Shown: one piece after another, positions 12,658-13,472 of the stretch | How the letters are laid out: the number at the start of each line of letters is the position of its first letter | How positions within the stretch are numbered: the first letter of the stretch is position 1 | NCBI GenBank assembly: GCA_009779455.1 | Contig: WREG01000033.1 | Span: 1-13,472, forward strand | Direction: 5' to 3' | Length of the DNA: 13,472 nucleotides | DNA from: Oscillospiraceae bacterium | GTDB lineage: Bacteria; Bacillota; Clostridia; Oscillospirales; Acutalibacteraceae | Translations under genes and position numbers: made by a program | The notes under the pieces: model-generated | What the model was told of the DNA's origin: nothing | Database searches by the model: none | The model's input: only the letters and a program-made list of their open reading frames with translations

Positions 12658-13472
12658 ATGGAAACTTATAAAAAAACCCTGCGGGCCTGCTGCCTGGGCT
12701 ACATAACACAGGCGATAATCGTCAACCTCGCCCCCGTGCTTTTCATCGTTTTTCAAAACGAATACGGCATCACTTACGAAATGCTCGGAAGGCTCATCCT
12801 TATAAATTTCGGTGTGCAGATAGCCGCCGACATTATCGCTCTGCGGACGGTTGACCGTATAGGCTACCGCAAGGCGGGCGTAACCGCGCATTTTTTGAGC
12901 TTTGCGGGGCTTGTCTGCCTCGGGCTGCTGCCCCGCATAATGGGTCCCTACACGGGGCTTATGGCAGCTGTCGTGATTTACGCCTTCGGCGGAGGGATTA
13001 TCGAGGTCATCATCAGCCCGATCGTTGACGCGCTGCCTAAAAGCCCCGATTCCGGCAAAGCCTCGTCCATGAGCTTCCTGCATTCCTTTTATTGCTGGGG
13101 GCAGGTTCTTGTCGTATTCGGGACTACGGTTGTTCTGCGGTTTATCGGCGCGGGGCGGTGGTTCATTTTACCTATATTATGGTCTGCCATACCGCTTTAT
13201 AATTTATTCCGTTTTTCGCGCGTGCCGCTGCCCGAAACCGTAGCGGAACATGAAAAAACGCCGCTTAAACGGCTGTTTAACACAAATATATTTATTTTTG
13301 CGCTCGTTCTTATGATGTGCGCCGGGGCTTCGGAGATTACAATGTCCCAGTGGTCGTCGCTGTTTGCGGAAAAAGCTTTGGGCGTGCCTAAGCTTTTCGG
13401 CGACCTTGCGGGGCCGTGCCTTTTCGCTGTGTTGATGGGCCTAGGCAGGACGGCTTACGGCATATGGGGGCA
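12658..13472 (+). CDS. MFS transporter (partial, runs off the window)
   Basis: The ATG at 12658 follows AAGGGA by about 11 bases and the previous stop by 8. The frame stays open for 271 codons to the window end, so the last part is missing. The protein has at least seven hydrophobic helices. Between helices 2 and 3 lies TVDRIGYRKAG (D66, R67, G69, R71, K72), a form of the MFS motif A, which supports the Major Facilitator Superfamily. A polar central loop (about residues 195-215, VPLPETVAEHEKTPLKR) separates the two six-helix halves. The substrate is not readable from sequence; linkage to NamZ suggests a cell-wall sugar or a fragment of one, as inference only. Confidence 0.85.
   Translation, partial: METYKKTLRACCLGYITQAIIVNLAPVLFIVFQNEYGITYEMLGRLILINFGVQIAADIIALRTVDRIGYRKAGVTAHFLSFAGLVCLGLLPRIMGPYTGLMAAVVIYAFGGGIIEVIISPIVDALPKSPDSGKASSMSFLHSFYCWGQVLVVFGTTVVLRFIGAGRWFILPILWSAIPLYNLFRFSRVPLPETVAEHEKTPLKRLFNTNIFIFALVLMMCAGASEITMSQWSSLFAEKALGVPKLFGDLAGPCLFAVLMGLGRTAYGIWG

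Overview
The window reads as the chromosome of an endospore-forming Firmicute (Clostridia-like). The grounds are a sigma-K-type sporulation sigma factor fragment, Gram-positive-style promoters and strong Shine-Dalgarno sites, and conjugative-element genes of the Firmicutes kind. It has two parts: the right-hand end of an integrated mobile element (1 to about 4654), and the host chromosome (about 4650 to 13472), which is clearly richer in G+C than the recombinase region beside it.

Mobile element (1-4654). It opens with the C-terminal part of a VirD4/TraD-type coupling ATPase, followed by an M48 membrane metalloprotease whose reading frame is cut by an in-frame UGA. A type II toxin-antitoxin pair (1721-2310) follows, lying between two related terminator hairpins. 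About 375 bases without a convincing gene (2311-2687) are packed with hairpins and a 24-base inverted repeat. Then come a 62-residue protein of unknown function and a large serine recombinase (2957-4654).

Junction. The recombinase stop codon lies inside the pentamer AATGA (4650-4654). From that pentamer onward, a different frame reads NEIFMHFRNLKK and continues as the C-terminal half of a sigma-K-like factor (to 5009). As I recall, the B. subtilis skin element recombines at the same pentamer and the same codons of sigK. The best reading is therefore a skin-like, probably conjugative, element that splits sigK. The N-terminal half of sigK should lie to the left, outside this window.

Host flank (5015-13472). 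On the minus strand are an MTA/SAH-nucleosidase-family protein and, upstream of it, a RelB/DinJ-type antitoxin with no toxin beside it. Divergent from these is an aldo/keto reductase. Next is an 878-residue exported protein of no family I recognise, with its own promoter and followed by a terminator. The last stretch looks like an operon: a NamZ/DUF1343 exo-N-acetylmuramidase-like protein without a signal peptide, a polytopic membrane protein of unknown function, and an MFS transporter that runs off the window. This suggests uptake and intracellular breakdown of a cell-wall sugar, but the transported substrate is inferred from context only. No tRNA, rRNA or CRISPR array was seen.
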